A stretch of 39,511 nucleotides of DNA. It comes from Gemmatimonadota bacterium. Its GTDB lineage: Bacteria; Gemmatimonadota; Gemmatimonadetes; Gemmatimonadales; GWC2-71-9. This document shows positions 33,488-39,511 of the stretch, one piece after another. Each line of letters opens with the position of its first letter. The first letter of the stretch is position 1. Below the pieces are notes generated by a model. That model had not been told where the DNA came from. It saw only the letters and a list, made by a program, of their open reading frames with translations, and did not search any database. Both the position numbers and the translations under genes were made by a program. The DNA is taken from contig JAJCZX010000016.1 of the NCBI GenBank assembly GCA_029262195.1, forward strand, positions 1-39,511, given 5' to 3'.

Positions 33488-33693
33488 CTAGCGACTTTTG
33501 TTTTCCCCGACCGGGTAGCTCAGCTGGTAGAGCAACGGACTTTTAAGGGCATCAGGCCCTTTCCGCTTACGTCCGATTCTTTCCGATTCAGTCCTTTTAC
33601 TTCCGTTTTTCGTGCCGTCACTCTTGGGGCGTTTTCCGTTTTCTTCCCCCTCAGTCTTTTGTTTCTCTCCCAGACTGCTAACAAAAGTGCTAG
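33488..33693. repeat. Imperfect inverted repeat around the tRNA fragment
   Basis: CTAGCGACTTTTGTT at 33488-33502 is matched in inverted orientation by AACAAAAGTGCTAG at 33680-33693 (14 of 15 positions with one gap). The arms flank the truncated tRNA-Lys. They could be integrase-related arm sites or chance. Confidence 0.4.
33509..33546 (+). pseudogene. 5' half of tRNA-Lys(UUU), truncated after the anticodon loop
   Basis: Bases 33509-33546 read as a normal tRNA 5' half. The acceptor strand is GACCGGG, followed by TA and the D-arm GCTC-AGCTGGTA-GAGC. The 5' anticodon stem is ACGGA and the loop CTTTTAA, with anticodon TTT. Position 39 onward should read TCCGT but reads GGGCA, and no T-arm or 3' acceptor strand follows. 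Instead a hairpin AAGGGC-ATCAG-GCCCTT (33545-33561) begins at the break. I found no matching 3' half in the window. A break at this exact place is typical of integration at the anticodon-loop type of tRNA attachment site. Confidence 0.8.
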
Positions 33694-33898
33694 CACCCCA
33701 CTGTTTCCAACCCCACCGACCCTTCACCGGGTGATCGCCGGACGTTTGCGCATAGGCTTGCGCCGGTGGGGTTTCTCTCTGTCCCGGCCGGCTGGTGCAA
33801 GGCAGCGGTTTTCCCTTGTTGGCGGCTGTCGTGGCCGGTTCGCCAGCCGATCGGGGCACACCTCTCATTCCCAATTCAAATAACGGAGAATCGAAACC
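33547..33898. other. Left end of the accessory element, non-coding
   Basis: This 350-bp stretch has no supported gene, although a frame is open across it. It holds short direct repeats (TCCGATTC twice at about 33572-33590). A 10-bp stem, AACCCCACCG/CGGTGGGGTT (33709-33718 with 33764-33773), encloses smaller stems and is followed by a pyrimidine-rich TTTCTCTCT run. This could be an attenuator or a leader RNA. Confidence 0.4.
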
Positions 33899-34654
33899 AT
33901 GCTTGATCTTTTCAAAATGTTGAAGCGCCCCAAGACCCCTGTCGGTTCGGCGGCAATTCAGAAACGCCTCGAAGAATTCGAAGTTCTTGAGGCGGCGAAG
34001 AAGAAGACCCGTGCGAACCTCAAAGGTGAGTTTGCAGAGGCGTTGGCCACGGGAAATGAGTCCCGGATCAAAGCGGTCGAGCAAAAACTCGATGCCGAGC
34101 GCACCGACCTTCGGCGGATTCGTGGAGGGCGGAAGGATTGGGAGATAGCCCTGGTGGAAGCTCGCAAGCGGGAAGAGATAGAGCGCCAGGATGGGATGAT
34201 CCAAGAGATGCAGGATCTCTGCGACGCTGCCCGGGAGGCAATGGGTCGGTACGGGGAGCTGGTTGAGGAACTTGTCCCGATTCTGGAACAGCTGGATACC
34301 AACTTCACCGCGGTCGACCGTCTTCGGCGTCAGCTAAAACAGGTGGGCCGGATCGAGGACCTGCCGCTTCATCCCGAGTGGGAGATCCGAAAGGGTGGGA
34401 ACCTACGGCTCCCAGATGCGGCCGTGATTCCAGCGTTGAATGCCGATGGCAAGAGTTGGAAGTGCCACTTCAAGAAATACAAGGCTCCTGAGCCGGTGGT
34501 TCTCGACACTCGGACACCGGCCGAGAGGGACGAAGCCGGGGGAATAAAGATTACGGACGCCGATGGGAACGAGTTGAACAATGCAGGCTTCCCGAAGGAT
34601 CCCCGTGCAGGGCGCGCCGTCCTTAACAGGGGGATCAGAGGAGCTTCCCGGTGA
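33899..34654 (+). CDS. Hypothetical coiled-coil protein of the accessory element
   Basis: This 251-aa protein starts at ATG 33899, preceded by ACGGAGA. Residues about 20-150 are highly charged and helical, with heptad-like patterns (RLEEFEVLEAAKKKTRANLK, then KREEIERQDGMIQEMQDL), so a coiled coil is likely. The remainder is Pro/Asp/Gly-rich and ends in a basic tail (AGRAVLNRGIRGASR). No family is recognised. It is the first gene of a compact same-strand run that leads to the terminase small subunit, which suggests a phage or satellite origin. Its stop overlaps the next start by 4 nt (GTGA). Confidence 0.75.
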   Translation: MLDLFKMLKRPKTPVGSAAIQKRLEEFEVLEAAKKKTRANLKGEFAEALATGNESRIKAVEQKLDAERTDLRRIRGGRKDWEIALVEARKREEIERQDGMIQEMQDLCDAAREAMGRYGELVEELVPILEQLDTNFTAVDRLRRQLKQVGRIEDLPLHPEWEIRKGGNLRLPDAAVIPALNADGKSWKCHFKKYKAPEPVVLDTRTPAERDEAGGIKITDADGNELNNAGFPKDPRAGRAVLNRGIRGASR

Positions 34655-35154
34655 AGCACAAACTGGAGAACGATGGCACACCGATCGACGTGGAGGTACG
34701 CCGATTCGAGTACATGCCCTCGGAGATGTACAGCGACGAAATTGGAGTGATCTTCTCGGGCCCTGATGGTGGCGAACGGTGTTTGTACCTGAGCCTGGCC
34801 AAGGTTGCTCGGCTCGAGGAATTGGGGGTGATTACCGTGATCGCGGGCGACCCGCCAAGCTATCAAATGATTGGCACCCCCCGCCTTCGGTTTCAGAAGC
34901 GAAAGAAGACTAAGGGCACGGGATATGTAATAGACATAGACCGGGCTGATGGTTCCACCCCGAAGGCTCCCACGCCCGACGGTTCCGCAGTAACACCGCC
35001 GAGGAGTCCGGAGCGGGTGCGCCTCTTGGTTGCGGGAGCGGTAGAGCTCTCGGCCGAAACGCTGGCGAGTGTGTCGGAAGTACCCGAAAAGGCGGTTGAT
35101 CAGCAAGCGGTAGCCATCCTGGCTGCCTCGATTCTCGAGAGGTTCACGCCATGA
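34651..35154 (+). CDS. Hypothetical protein of the accessory element
   Basis: This 167-aa protein starts at GTG 34651, overlapping the upstream stop. The first 85 residues look beta-rich (DVEVRRFEYMPSEMYSDEIG, YLSLAKVARLEELGVITVI). The middle contains a basic, Pro/Ala-rich linker (KRKKTKGTGY, TPKAPTPDGSAVTPP), and the C-terminal 50 residues are helical. No family is recognised. Translational overlap with the neighbour points to one operon. Its stop region gives an ATGA at 35151, but the downstream frame beginning there is less convincing than the gene at 35203. Confidence 0.7.
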   Translation: MKHKLENDGTPIDVEVRRFEYMPSEMYSDEIGVIFSGPDGGERCLYLSLAKVARLEELGVITVIAGDPPSYQMIGTPRLRFQKRKKTKGTGYVIDIDRADGSTPKAPTPDGSAVTPPRSPERVRLLVAGAVELSAETLASVSEVPEKAVDQQAVAILAASILERFTP

Positions 35155-35202
35155 CCGATCATTGTGGCGTCTCGGCAAACGATTCAACGATAGGAGTACA
35201 AC

Positions 35203-35424
35203 ATGCACCACCCAATCATCATTCGGTCCGATGGCATCAACCCCGCGGGTGTGAAGGCGTTGGACGTCGTGGCGTCGAAGCACCTGGCAACAACCATGGT
35301 AGGTGGTCAGTCACAAATCGCCGTCATTGCCAACCCGTCACAAACTGGGGCTCAAGTTGTCGCCCGGCTTCGAAGCATCGCTGACGACATCGAGAACGCC
35401 GTCATCACCACACCATTGGATTGA
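35203..35424 (+). CDS. Small hypothetical protein of the accessory element
   Basis: This 73-aa product begins at ATG 35203 with AGGAG 7 bp upstream, which decides this start and frame over the overlapping frame from 35151. It reads as a small alpha/beta protein (HHPIIIRSDGINPAGVKALD, then VASKHLATTMVGGQSQIAVI, then AQVVARLRSIADDIENAVI). The family is unknown. A 160-bp gap without a clear gene follows before the terminase small subunit. Confidence 0.6.
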   Translation: MHHPIIIRSDGINPAGVKALDVVASKHLATTMVGGQSQIAVIANPSQTGAQVVARLRSIADDIENAVITTPLD

Positions 35425-35584
35425 CGACAGCGGTCCGATAGTTGACGAAATATGGATCAGGTACTCGGTATGAAACGCTACGGGTCCCTCTGGCGAAATA
35501 TTTCGAACAAGGGTTACGCACGACCCCAATGAATTCGTATACACAGAGGGCCGAAAACCCCAATGTCCTGTCCCCTGAAAGAGG

Positions 35585-36126
35585 ATGGTTTACGCAGTGA
35601 GGGCAAAAGCAAAAAAGAGGACATCGTCAAAGACCACCATGTCCCAATCAGAGCTAGCGGCCATTTTCGGGGTGCACGTCAAAACCATCCGAAGATGGAC
35701 CGGAACGACGATTTGACCTACGACTCGGCTGACTGTTTTGCCTGGCGGCGTGTTCAGGACGTTGAGGCCGGAGAGTCCAGGGTTATCCCCGCAGACCTGC
35801 ACGAAATACGGATGAAATATGAGGCGGCCCGGGCTCGGAAGATGGAAGCAGAGGCGATGCGGGCGGAGATCGACCTGGTGAACGAGCAGGGCAGATTGAT
35901 GACGGTGGAGGATTTCGGCCGAGTGTTGGAGGGAGCTTTCACTCGGGTACGCATCAAACTGGAGAATGCGCCACCCAGGCTAGCGTCGTCGGTGGTTGGC
36001 GTGAAAACCCCAACGGAAGCGATACAGCGGATAGAGCCCGTCATCCAAGAAATCATAGAAGAATTGCACTCCGGGGATGATATCCCGGATGACGAAGAAG
36101 ATTACCAAACAGGAGAAAAATCATGA
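35585..36126 (+). pseudogene. Phage terminase small subunit (Nu1/TerS-like), frameshifted
   Basis: The N-terminal part, read from ATG 35585 (or GTG 35597 or ATG 35639), holds a clear Nu1-type winged/HTH segment (MSQSELAAIFGVHVKTIRRW). It hits TGA at 35714-35716. The rest of the protein continues in the -1 frame: LTYDSADCFAWRRVQD, LHEIRMKYEAARARKMEAE, MTVEDFGRVLEGAFTRVRIK. This matches the Nu1 layout of HTH, linker and helical C-terminus. A single missing base between about 35699 and 35713 would restore one protein of about 180 aa. No conserved slippery heptamer is evident, so a mutation is more likely than programmed frameshifting. TerS recognises phage DNA for packaging, and no TerL gene is seen nearby. 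Confidence 0.75.
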
Positions 36127-36515
36127 AGAACCAAGCACTGTCCGCCGAAGCGGTAGACAAACTGGAAGGCGAAGCATTTGGAGCACCGTCCAAAGAAAAG
36201 GATCCGATCGGAGCCGAATTGACGGGGCACCACAGTAGCCGGGTAACCAGCTCCGGAGTGATGGCCAGCGCGAGGTGGGCGCACTTGTCGCCGGCGCAGC
36301 GCACCGCGGAAGTAGCGCGACTGAAAGAAATCAACGAGGTGGCTGAGGGAACCGAAGGATTCGAACCCCTGATTCAGAGCTGCCGGGATGACTTAACTGT
36401 CTCAGCCGGGGACAGCGCTCTGAGGATCATTAAATCTCAGAAAGAAGTCGATCGCGTTCTAGGGGCTCGAAACTCCGTGTCGGGAAAAGTTGTACCGTTC
36501 GATCCGGCGGCGTAG
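36123..36515 (+). CDS. Hypothetical protein overlapping the terminase small subunit
   Basis: This 130-aa protein begins at ATG 36123, overlapping the terS stop by 4 nt, with AGGAGA upstream. The sequence is polar, with segments ALSAEAVDKLEGEAFGAPSK, WAHLSPAQRTAEVARLKEIN and SALRIIKSQKEVDRVLGARN. Its position right after terS suggests a phage-derived protein co-translated with it. The family is not recognised. It ends the plus-strand run and faces the convergent AlbA_2 gene. Confidence 0.7.
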   Translation: MKNQALSAEAVDKLEGEAFGAPSKEKDPIGAELTGHHSSRVTSSGVMASARWAHLSPAQRTAEVARLKEINEVAEGTEGFEPLIQSCRDDLTVSAGDSALRIIKSQKEVDRVLGARNSVSGKVVPFDPAA

Positions 36516-36522
36516 AAACACG

Positions 36523-36560
36523 GGGAGCCTCAGGAATAGAAGCTACCTTTGAGGTTCCCG
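36523..36560. terminator. Hairpin between convergent operons
   Basis: GGGAGCCTCA pairs with TGAGGTTCCC (10 bp, one G-U) across a 17-nt loop, just after the stop at 36515 and before the convergent AlbA_2 stop at 36605. No strong T-run follows, so a terminator role is only suggested by position. Confidence 0.4.
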
Positions 36561-36604
36561 CCCCTACGTCTTCGCTCTCCACGTCTTCTCCATGTTTGCC
36601 GAGA

Positions 36605-37620
36605 CTACGCCAAACCACGCACTTCACAGGGAATTCCGATCTCAGGCAAGCCCATATTTGCTTCGAATCGGTCGATAATTGAACTCCACAACACGACGCA
36701 GCTCCCTTCCTCTGGAGAGCAATCCTCCCCGATCGCCCAGTAAAGGATTTCTAGGTCAGGCCGCGAAGGGGGCCAACTTATCCCGAACTCAAAGCGAACC
36801 GCTTTGGTCGTGTCCTCAGGGTAGATGATGCCTCTTTCGGATACAACTCGAAGGTCACGATCAACCGGCGCGTTGGTTTTTAGAAACGGAGAAGAGTGAG
36901 CGGCTCCGCTGTGTTTCCAAAGGCTTTCCATAGGCGAAAACGTCAAGCATGCGTGTTTCAGCACGGCTCGACCGATATTGCAGAAGTAGAAAGACACCCA
37001 CAAAGTAGCAGAACCTGATGCCTTGGTGACCGTTATGTTCTTGAGCACGGCCTTTGCACGGATATCGATCAGGGGGTGTGGTCGTCGCCCGAACATGTCT
37101 TGGAGCTCGTAATGCTCCATCGGCAACGTGGAGTCTGCCGTGCGCCGGTAGTAACGTCGCTGGTACGAACCCTTGGCATTTGCCATGTGGGGCGTGGCGT
37201 CGCTTTTTGGGATAGCGAATACTACCACACCTTCCGACGGGCTCTCGGGGTTCGGGATCGTGTAGAATTCGATCCCTGGAACGGTGGCGACGTCAGTTGG
37301 GGTGCCATTCCTTTGAGAAGGGAGGCGAATTTGTCGACTTCCGTGATTGGCGCCAATCCCTGAACTGCGTCGAATCCGTCTGCCCCCTGGCGAGCGTCCA
37401 CCCCCCACGCTAGAACCCCACCTTCCGCATTGGCAAAGCCACTCAGCGCTTTAGAAAAATTACTCTTGTCGATGCGATCGGGTTTTCCGTTTTGAGTATC
37501 CTTCTTGCGTTTGAAGTCGAGGTGAAGGGTCTCCTCTTCCCGATCCTTTGCGAGACCTTGGAGGTAAGACCAGCCACCGTTGCAGAATTGTTCGTAGACA
37601 GAGCGTACAGGTTCGTTCAT
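36605..37620 (-). pseudogene. AlbA_2/Schlafen-type DNA-binding domain protein, frameshifted
   Basis: The start ATG 37620 follows AAAGGGAACC and lies 35 bp after the SIR2 gene. The N-terminal part has the AlbA_2 pattern: REEETLHLDFKRKKD with the acidic-Lys motif, then NFSKALSGFANAEGGVLAWG. That frame runs out at 37222. The natural continuation, VPGIEFYTIPNPES, VVVFAIPKSDATPHMANAKG, YYRRTADSTLPMEHYELQDM, is in the other frame down to 36605. The switch falls at about 37279-37287, where one missing base in CCACCGTTCC would join TSPP to VPGIEF. The joined protein would be about 338 aa with a beta-rich C-terminal half of unknown type. Confidence 0.75.
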
Positions 37621-37655
37621 TGGTTCCCTTTGGGCCTTAACTCGCTTGTCGCCGG

Positions 37656-38564
37656 TCAGTAAGTGACATGTTCGGCCAAGAGCTCCCGACAATCGACCGG
37701 AAGCAATTCCACTTTTGCACTGCCTCCAGCCTCTCGCGCAAGACGCTCAAGCTGCCCCTTCGGATACCGGATGTCGCGGGCCACCATCTTGAACGTGGTG
37801 CCGAAGATCTGGACGTCTTTTTGCAACTTCTCGGGCATCAAGCGGTACATGTTGTCGCGATGGTACGCGAACCCGAGGAAGCAGATTACCTCAGCCCTAG
37901 CCAGCACGGTTTGTGCTTCGTGGTAAGCTGGCCTAGACGTGCGGTCGGTCGCTAAAATCTTCGAACCTCGCGAGGCTTCCTGGATCAACATGGGGCTCAT
38001 ACGGTTTTCTTGAATGATCCCACCGAACTCGACGTCCTCACCCAGACTGCCGTGAATATGAAGCGGGTGAACAACTGACTTGACTGCCTCGAAATCGGGG
38101 TTCTCCCAATCTGGGTCCAGCTGTGCCAGCCTTCTAGTGAAGTACACCTCAAAGGAACGGTCATAGTTGAACGTCAACACCCGCAACTTGTTTTGTTCGA
38201 AACTTTCAGCTTTCTCCATGAAATGCCAAAGGTCCTCGTACCAATCCCCCGCGTTGTCAACGACGCGACCATCTTCGTCGTGGAGCAGTCTGGCCGCGAT
38301 TGAGATCCTGGCGATCAAATCATGCCTTGAGTTTTTTCGAATAAAGGAATCGATCGACGGAGTTTTAGTTGCAAGTAACCGGCTCGCAAAGTCGGTTAAA
38401 TCGTCGGACTGTAGTCCGTCCAATACGAGAAAAACTTCCTTTCGTAGTTCCCCGTTCGGTTCAAGCCCTTTAATGATGTCCTTCCGAAGATCCGACCCTA
38501 CTGGAAGCCCATAGGGTTTGCTGGCCCCTGCCCCCAACACAAAAACAGTCTCCCGCTCAATCAT
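37656..38564 (-). CDS. SIR2-like protein, putative NAD-consuming defence effector
   Basis: This 302-aa protein starts at ATG 38564 after AAAGGGGGACGG; the frame is open to 38603 but only this start has a ribosome site. The Rossmann-type N-terminus is VFVLGAGASKPYGLPVGSDL. LRVLTFNYDRSFEVYF (Asn133-Tyr-Asp) and VVHPLHIHGSLGE (His171) match the Asn and His active-site positions of SIR2 NAD hydrolases. The spacing resembles that in Thoeris ThsA. RAEVICFLGFAYHRDNMYRL is the usual late SIR2_2 motif. No transmembrane segment or extra domain is seen. It is the first gene of a two-gene operon with the AlbA_2 gene. Confidence 0.85.
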   Translation of the reverse strand: MIERETVFVLGAGASKPYGLPVGSDLRKDIIKGLEPNGELRKEVFLVLDGLQSDDLTDFASRLLATKTPSIDSFIRKNSRHDLIARISIAARLLHDEDGRVVDNAGDWYEDLWHFMEKAESFEQNKLRVLTFNYDRSFEVYFTRRLAQLDPDWENPDFEAVKSVVHPLHIHGSLGEDVEFGGIIQENRMSPMLIQEASRGSKILATDRTSRPAYHEAQTVLARAEVICFLGFAYHRDNMYRLMPEKLQKDVQIFGTTFKMVARDIRYPKGQLERLAREAGGSAKVELLPVDCRELLAEHVTY

Positions 38565-38585
38565 CCGTCCCCCTTTTTGCCAATT

Positions 38586-38633
38586 ATTCCACATACGTCC
38601 CAAGCAATGCTCAAATAAATCTACCTCAGGTAG
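38586..38633 (-). promoter_or_regulatory. Candidate promoter and operator of the SIR2 operon
   Basis: On the minus strand, TTGAGC (38614-38609) and TGGAAT (38591-38586) are 17 bp apart. A perfect 5-bp-arm palindrome, CTACC-TCA-GGTAG, lies at 38621-38633, just upstream of the -35. It could bind a regulator of the module. The -10 match is weak. Confidence 0.4.
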
Positions 38634-38720
38634 TAGGATGGCGGGAAATCGGAGACATCAGGGAAATAATTCCCGAAGGTGACACCCGGAACCGACATCG
38701 CACGGTGAAAGCAAGCACCG

Positions 38721-38924
38721 ATGGGTACACTGGTTCAAGAACTTGAGGATCTGAAGCAGGCACGTGTTGAATCGGACTACAATATTGAAAGGCCAGGGAT
38801 CCAACGGTTGAATGGGTTCGACCCTAATATCAGTCAGCTCTATGCCCTGAGCGCGGAGCAATGGATCGTTGCATTTAACGCAATCTCGGACGCCGACCTA
38901 AAGAGTTTTTGTCCACCACCCTGA
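38721..38924 (+). CDS. Possible 67-aa protein or fragment, HEPN-like flavour
   Basis: The product (GTLVQELEDLKQARVESDYN, then IERPGIQRLNGFDPNISQLY) reads like genuine protein, with a helical N-terminus and an R-x-x-x-DY pattern seen in some HEPN-type RNases. The frame is closed by TGA at 38706-38708 just upstream, and no good ribosome site precedes the ATG. It may be a remnant of a larger gene. The family assignment is weak. Confidence 0.3.
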   Translation: MGTLVQELEDLKQARVESDYNIERPGIQRLNGFDPNISQLYALSAEQWIVAFNAISDADLKSFCPPP

Positions 38925-38949
38925 TCTTTTCTAAGTCTCCTCGGTGAAT

Positions 38950-39096
38950 TCAGATGTTTCGAGCCTTCTCAGTAGGGGCTCGGCCCTCGCGGTATTCCAG
39001 CAAACTAAGCCGCTTCCCCCTCGCCTCTTCGTAGCCTTCCCCGTTAGGCCTGTCGTAGTCCGGTATCGGGTACCCGAAATCAAAGTATTGTCCCAT
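38950..39096 (-). CDS. Small hypothetical protein, 48 aa
   Basis: A minus-strand frame begins at ATG 39096 with GGAGA 4 bp upstream and ends at TGA 38950. The product begins MGQYFDFGYPIPDYDRPN and ends PTEKARNI. It is rich in Tyr, Gly and charged residues. It overlaps no other supported gene, and the ribosome site supports it, but no family is recognised. Confidence 0.45.
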   Translation of the reverse strand: MGQYFDFGYPIPDYDRPNGEGYEEARGKRLSLLEYREGRAPTEKARNI

Positions 39097-39443
39097 AACG
39101 TCTCCCTGTCGAAGTTCGGGCAACGATGGGCTCCGGGATCAACCTGGCGTCAAAAACCAGACGTTTCGTTTTGAGGTTCGCTTGACAGGTCAGGTGCCAA
39201 GCTACAGCCTTGAAATCGGGCGCCACCCGAAACCTACTTCGAGGAATAGACAATGCGATTACAGTCTTCCGCCAGCGGATCGAATCGTGGCGTGGCAACC
39301 AGTCGGCTCGCGCCTAGTCATGGCAGCACGGTCGGAGACCAGCGGTTGACCGTTCGGCGGCTCGGCAATTCCCTCTCTGCCAATATAGATGAGACACTTT
39401 ACTCTTAATAGTTTAGTGAGCAGGGCGATGAAGGAAAATGGTG
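39097..39443. other. Region without a supported gene
   Basis: No frame here has a convincing start or familiar product. A minus-strand frame (39298-39080, TTG start) overlaps the 48-aa gene and lacks a ribosome site. Confidence 0.4.
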
Positions 39444-39511
39444 ATGAGCACCATGATGGAGAAGGAATTCTTGAATAGCGGTTCGGAGGTAGAAGTCTTG
39501 GCCAAGGCGAA
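39444..39511 (+). CDS. Possible start of a gene cut by the right edge
   Basis: ATG 39444 follows AAGGAA at 7 bp, and the frame stays open to the end of the window (MSTMMEKEFLNSGSEVEVLA). Only about 22 codons are visible, so no function can be given. ATG 39438 is an alternative start. Confidence 0.35.
   Translation, partial: MSTMMEKEFLNSGSEVEVLAKA

Noticed and set aside
33470..33883. 137-codon frame across the tRNA-Lys fragment
   Set aside because: The RVAQLVEQRTF peptide is the usual false translation of a tRNA 5' half, and the rest is pyrimidine-rich non-coding DNA.
35151..35384. 77-codon frame starting at the ATGA overlap after the 34651 gene
   Set aside because: Its product is low in structure-forming residues. 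The overlapping frame at 35203 has a good AGGAG site and a more protein-like sequence.
39080..39298. 72-codon minus-strand frame
   Set aside because: It has a TTG start and no ribosome site, and it overlaps the better supported 48-aa gene.
33547..39511. Self-targeting: spacers matching the accessory element
   Set aside because: Reading the 28 spacers against this region by eye showed no evident match. An alignment search would be needed to exclude partial matches.

Overview
The window reads as bacterial chromosome, probably from an environmental Gemmatimonadota-like organism. That placement is an inference from gene types and is not proven: DUF5117/DUF4953-type secreted metalloproteases, an ECF sigma/anti-sigma/DUF4097 unit, a lysine-rich SWIB protein, a HAD-IG 5'-nucleotidase, a large DUF445 protein, lipoproteins with Ig-like tails and moderately high GC. 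Nearly all chromosomal genes from 2 to 33.3 kb are intact.

Layout. (1) 1-9.6 kb: a complete type I-C CRISPR-Cas locus. A 29-repeat array runs off the left edge (28 full spacers in view). Its leader is at 1816-2004, and the minus-strand operon is cas3-cas5c-cas8c-cas7-cas4-cas1-cas2, transcribed toward and in the same direction as the array. (2) 9.7-20.5 kb: housekeeping and envelope genes: HAD-IG 5'-nucleotidase, thiD, a TrmH/SpoU rRNA methyltransferase, a prepilin peptidase, an ECF sigma/anti-sigma/DUF4097 operon, an ACR3 arsenite exporter, a membrane-anchored zincin-like protein and a DUF445 protein. (3) 20.7-24.6 kb: the conserved ffh-rpsP-rimM-trmD-rplS-rnhB cluster. (4) 24.8-33.4 kb: a DEAD-box RNA helicase, a large secreted zinc metalloprotease, a Kef-type antiporter between two copies of a REP-like palindrome, a histone-H1-like/SWIB protein and a lipoprotein with an off-register zincin motif, closed by a strong terminator.

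(5) 33.5 kb to the right edge: an accessory element. It starts inside a tRNA-Lys(UUU) gene cut exactly after the anticodon loop. It then carries a run of unrecognised, tightly packed phage-like genes, a frameshifted Nu1-type terminase small subunit with no large terminase or capsid genes, and a convergent two-gene module. That module encodes a SIR2-like (putative NADase) protein and an AlbA_2/Schlafen-type protein that also carries a one-base frameshift. The module has its own candidate promoter and a 13-bp palindrome.

The most interesting material is this element. It looks like a decaying phage or satellite-type island carrying a SIR2 + AlbA_2 pair that resembles an antiphage defence module. 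It lies about 28 kb from an apparently intact type I-C CRISPR system. All family calls were made by reading motifs; no database search was possible.
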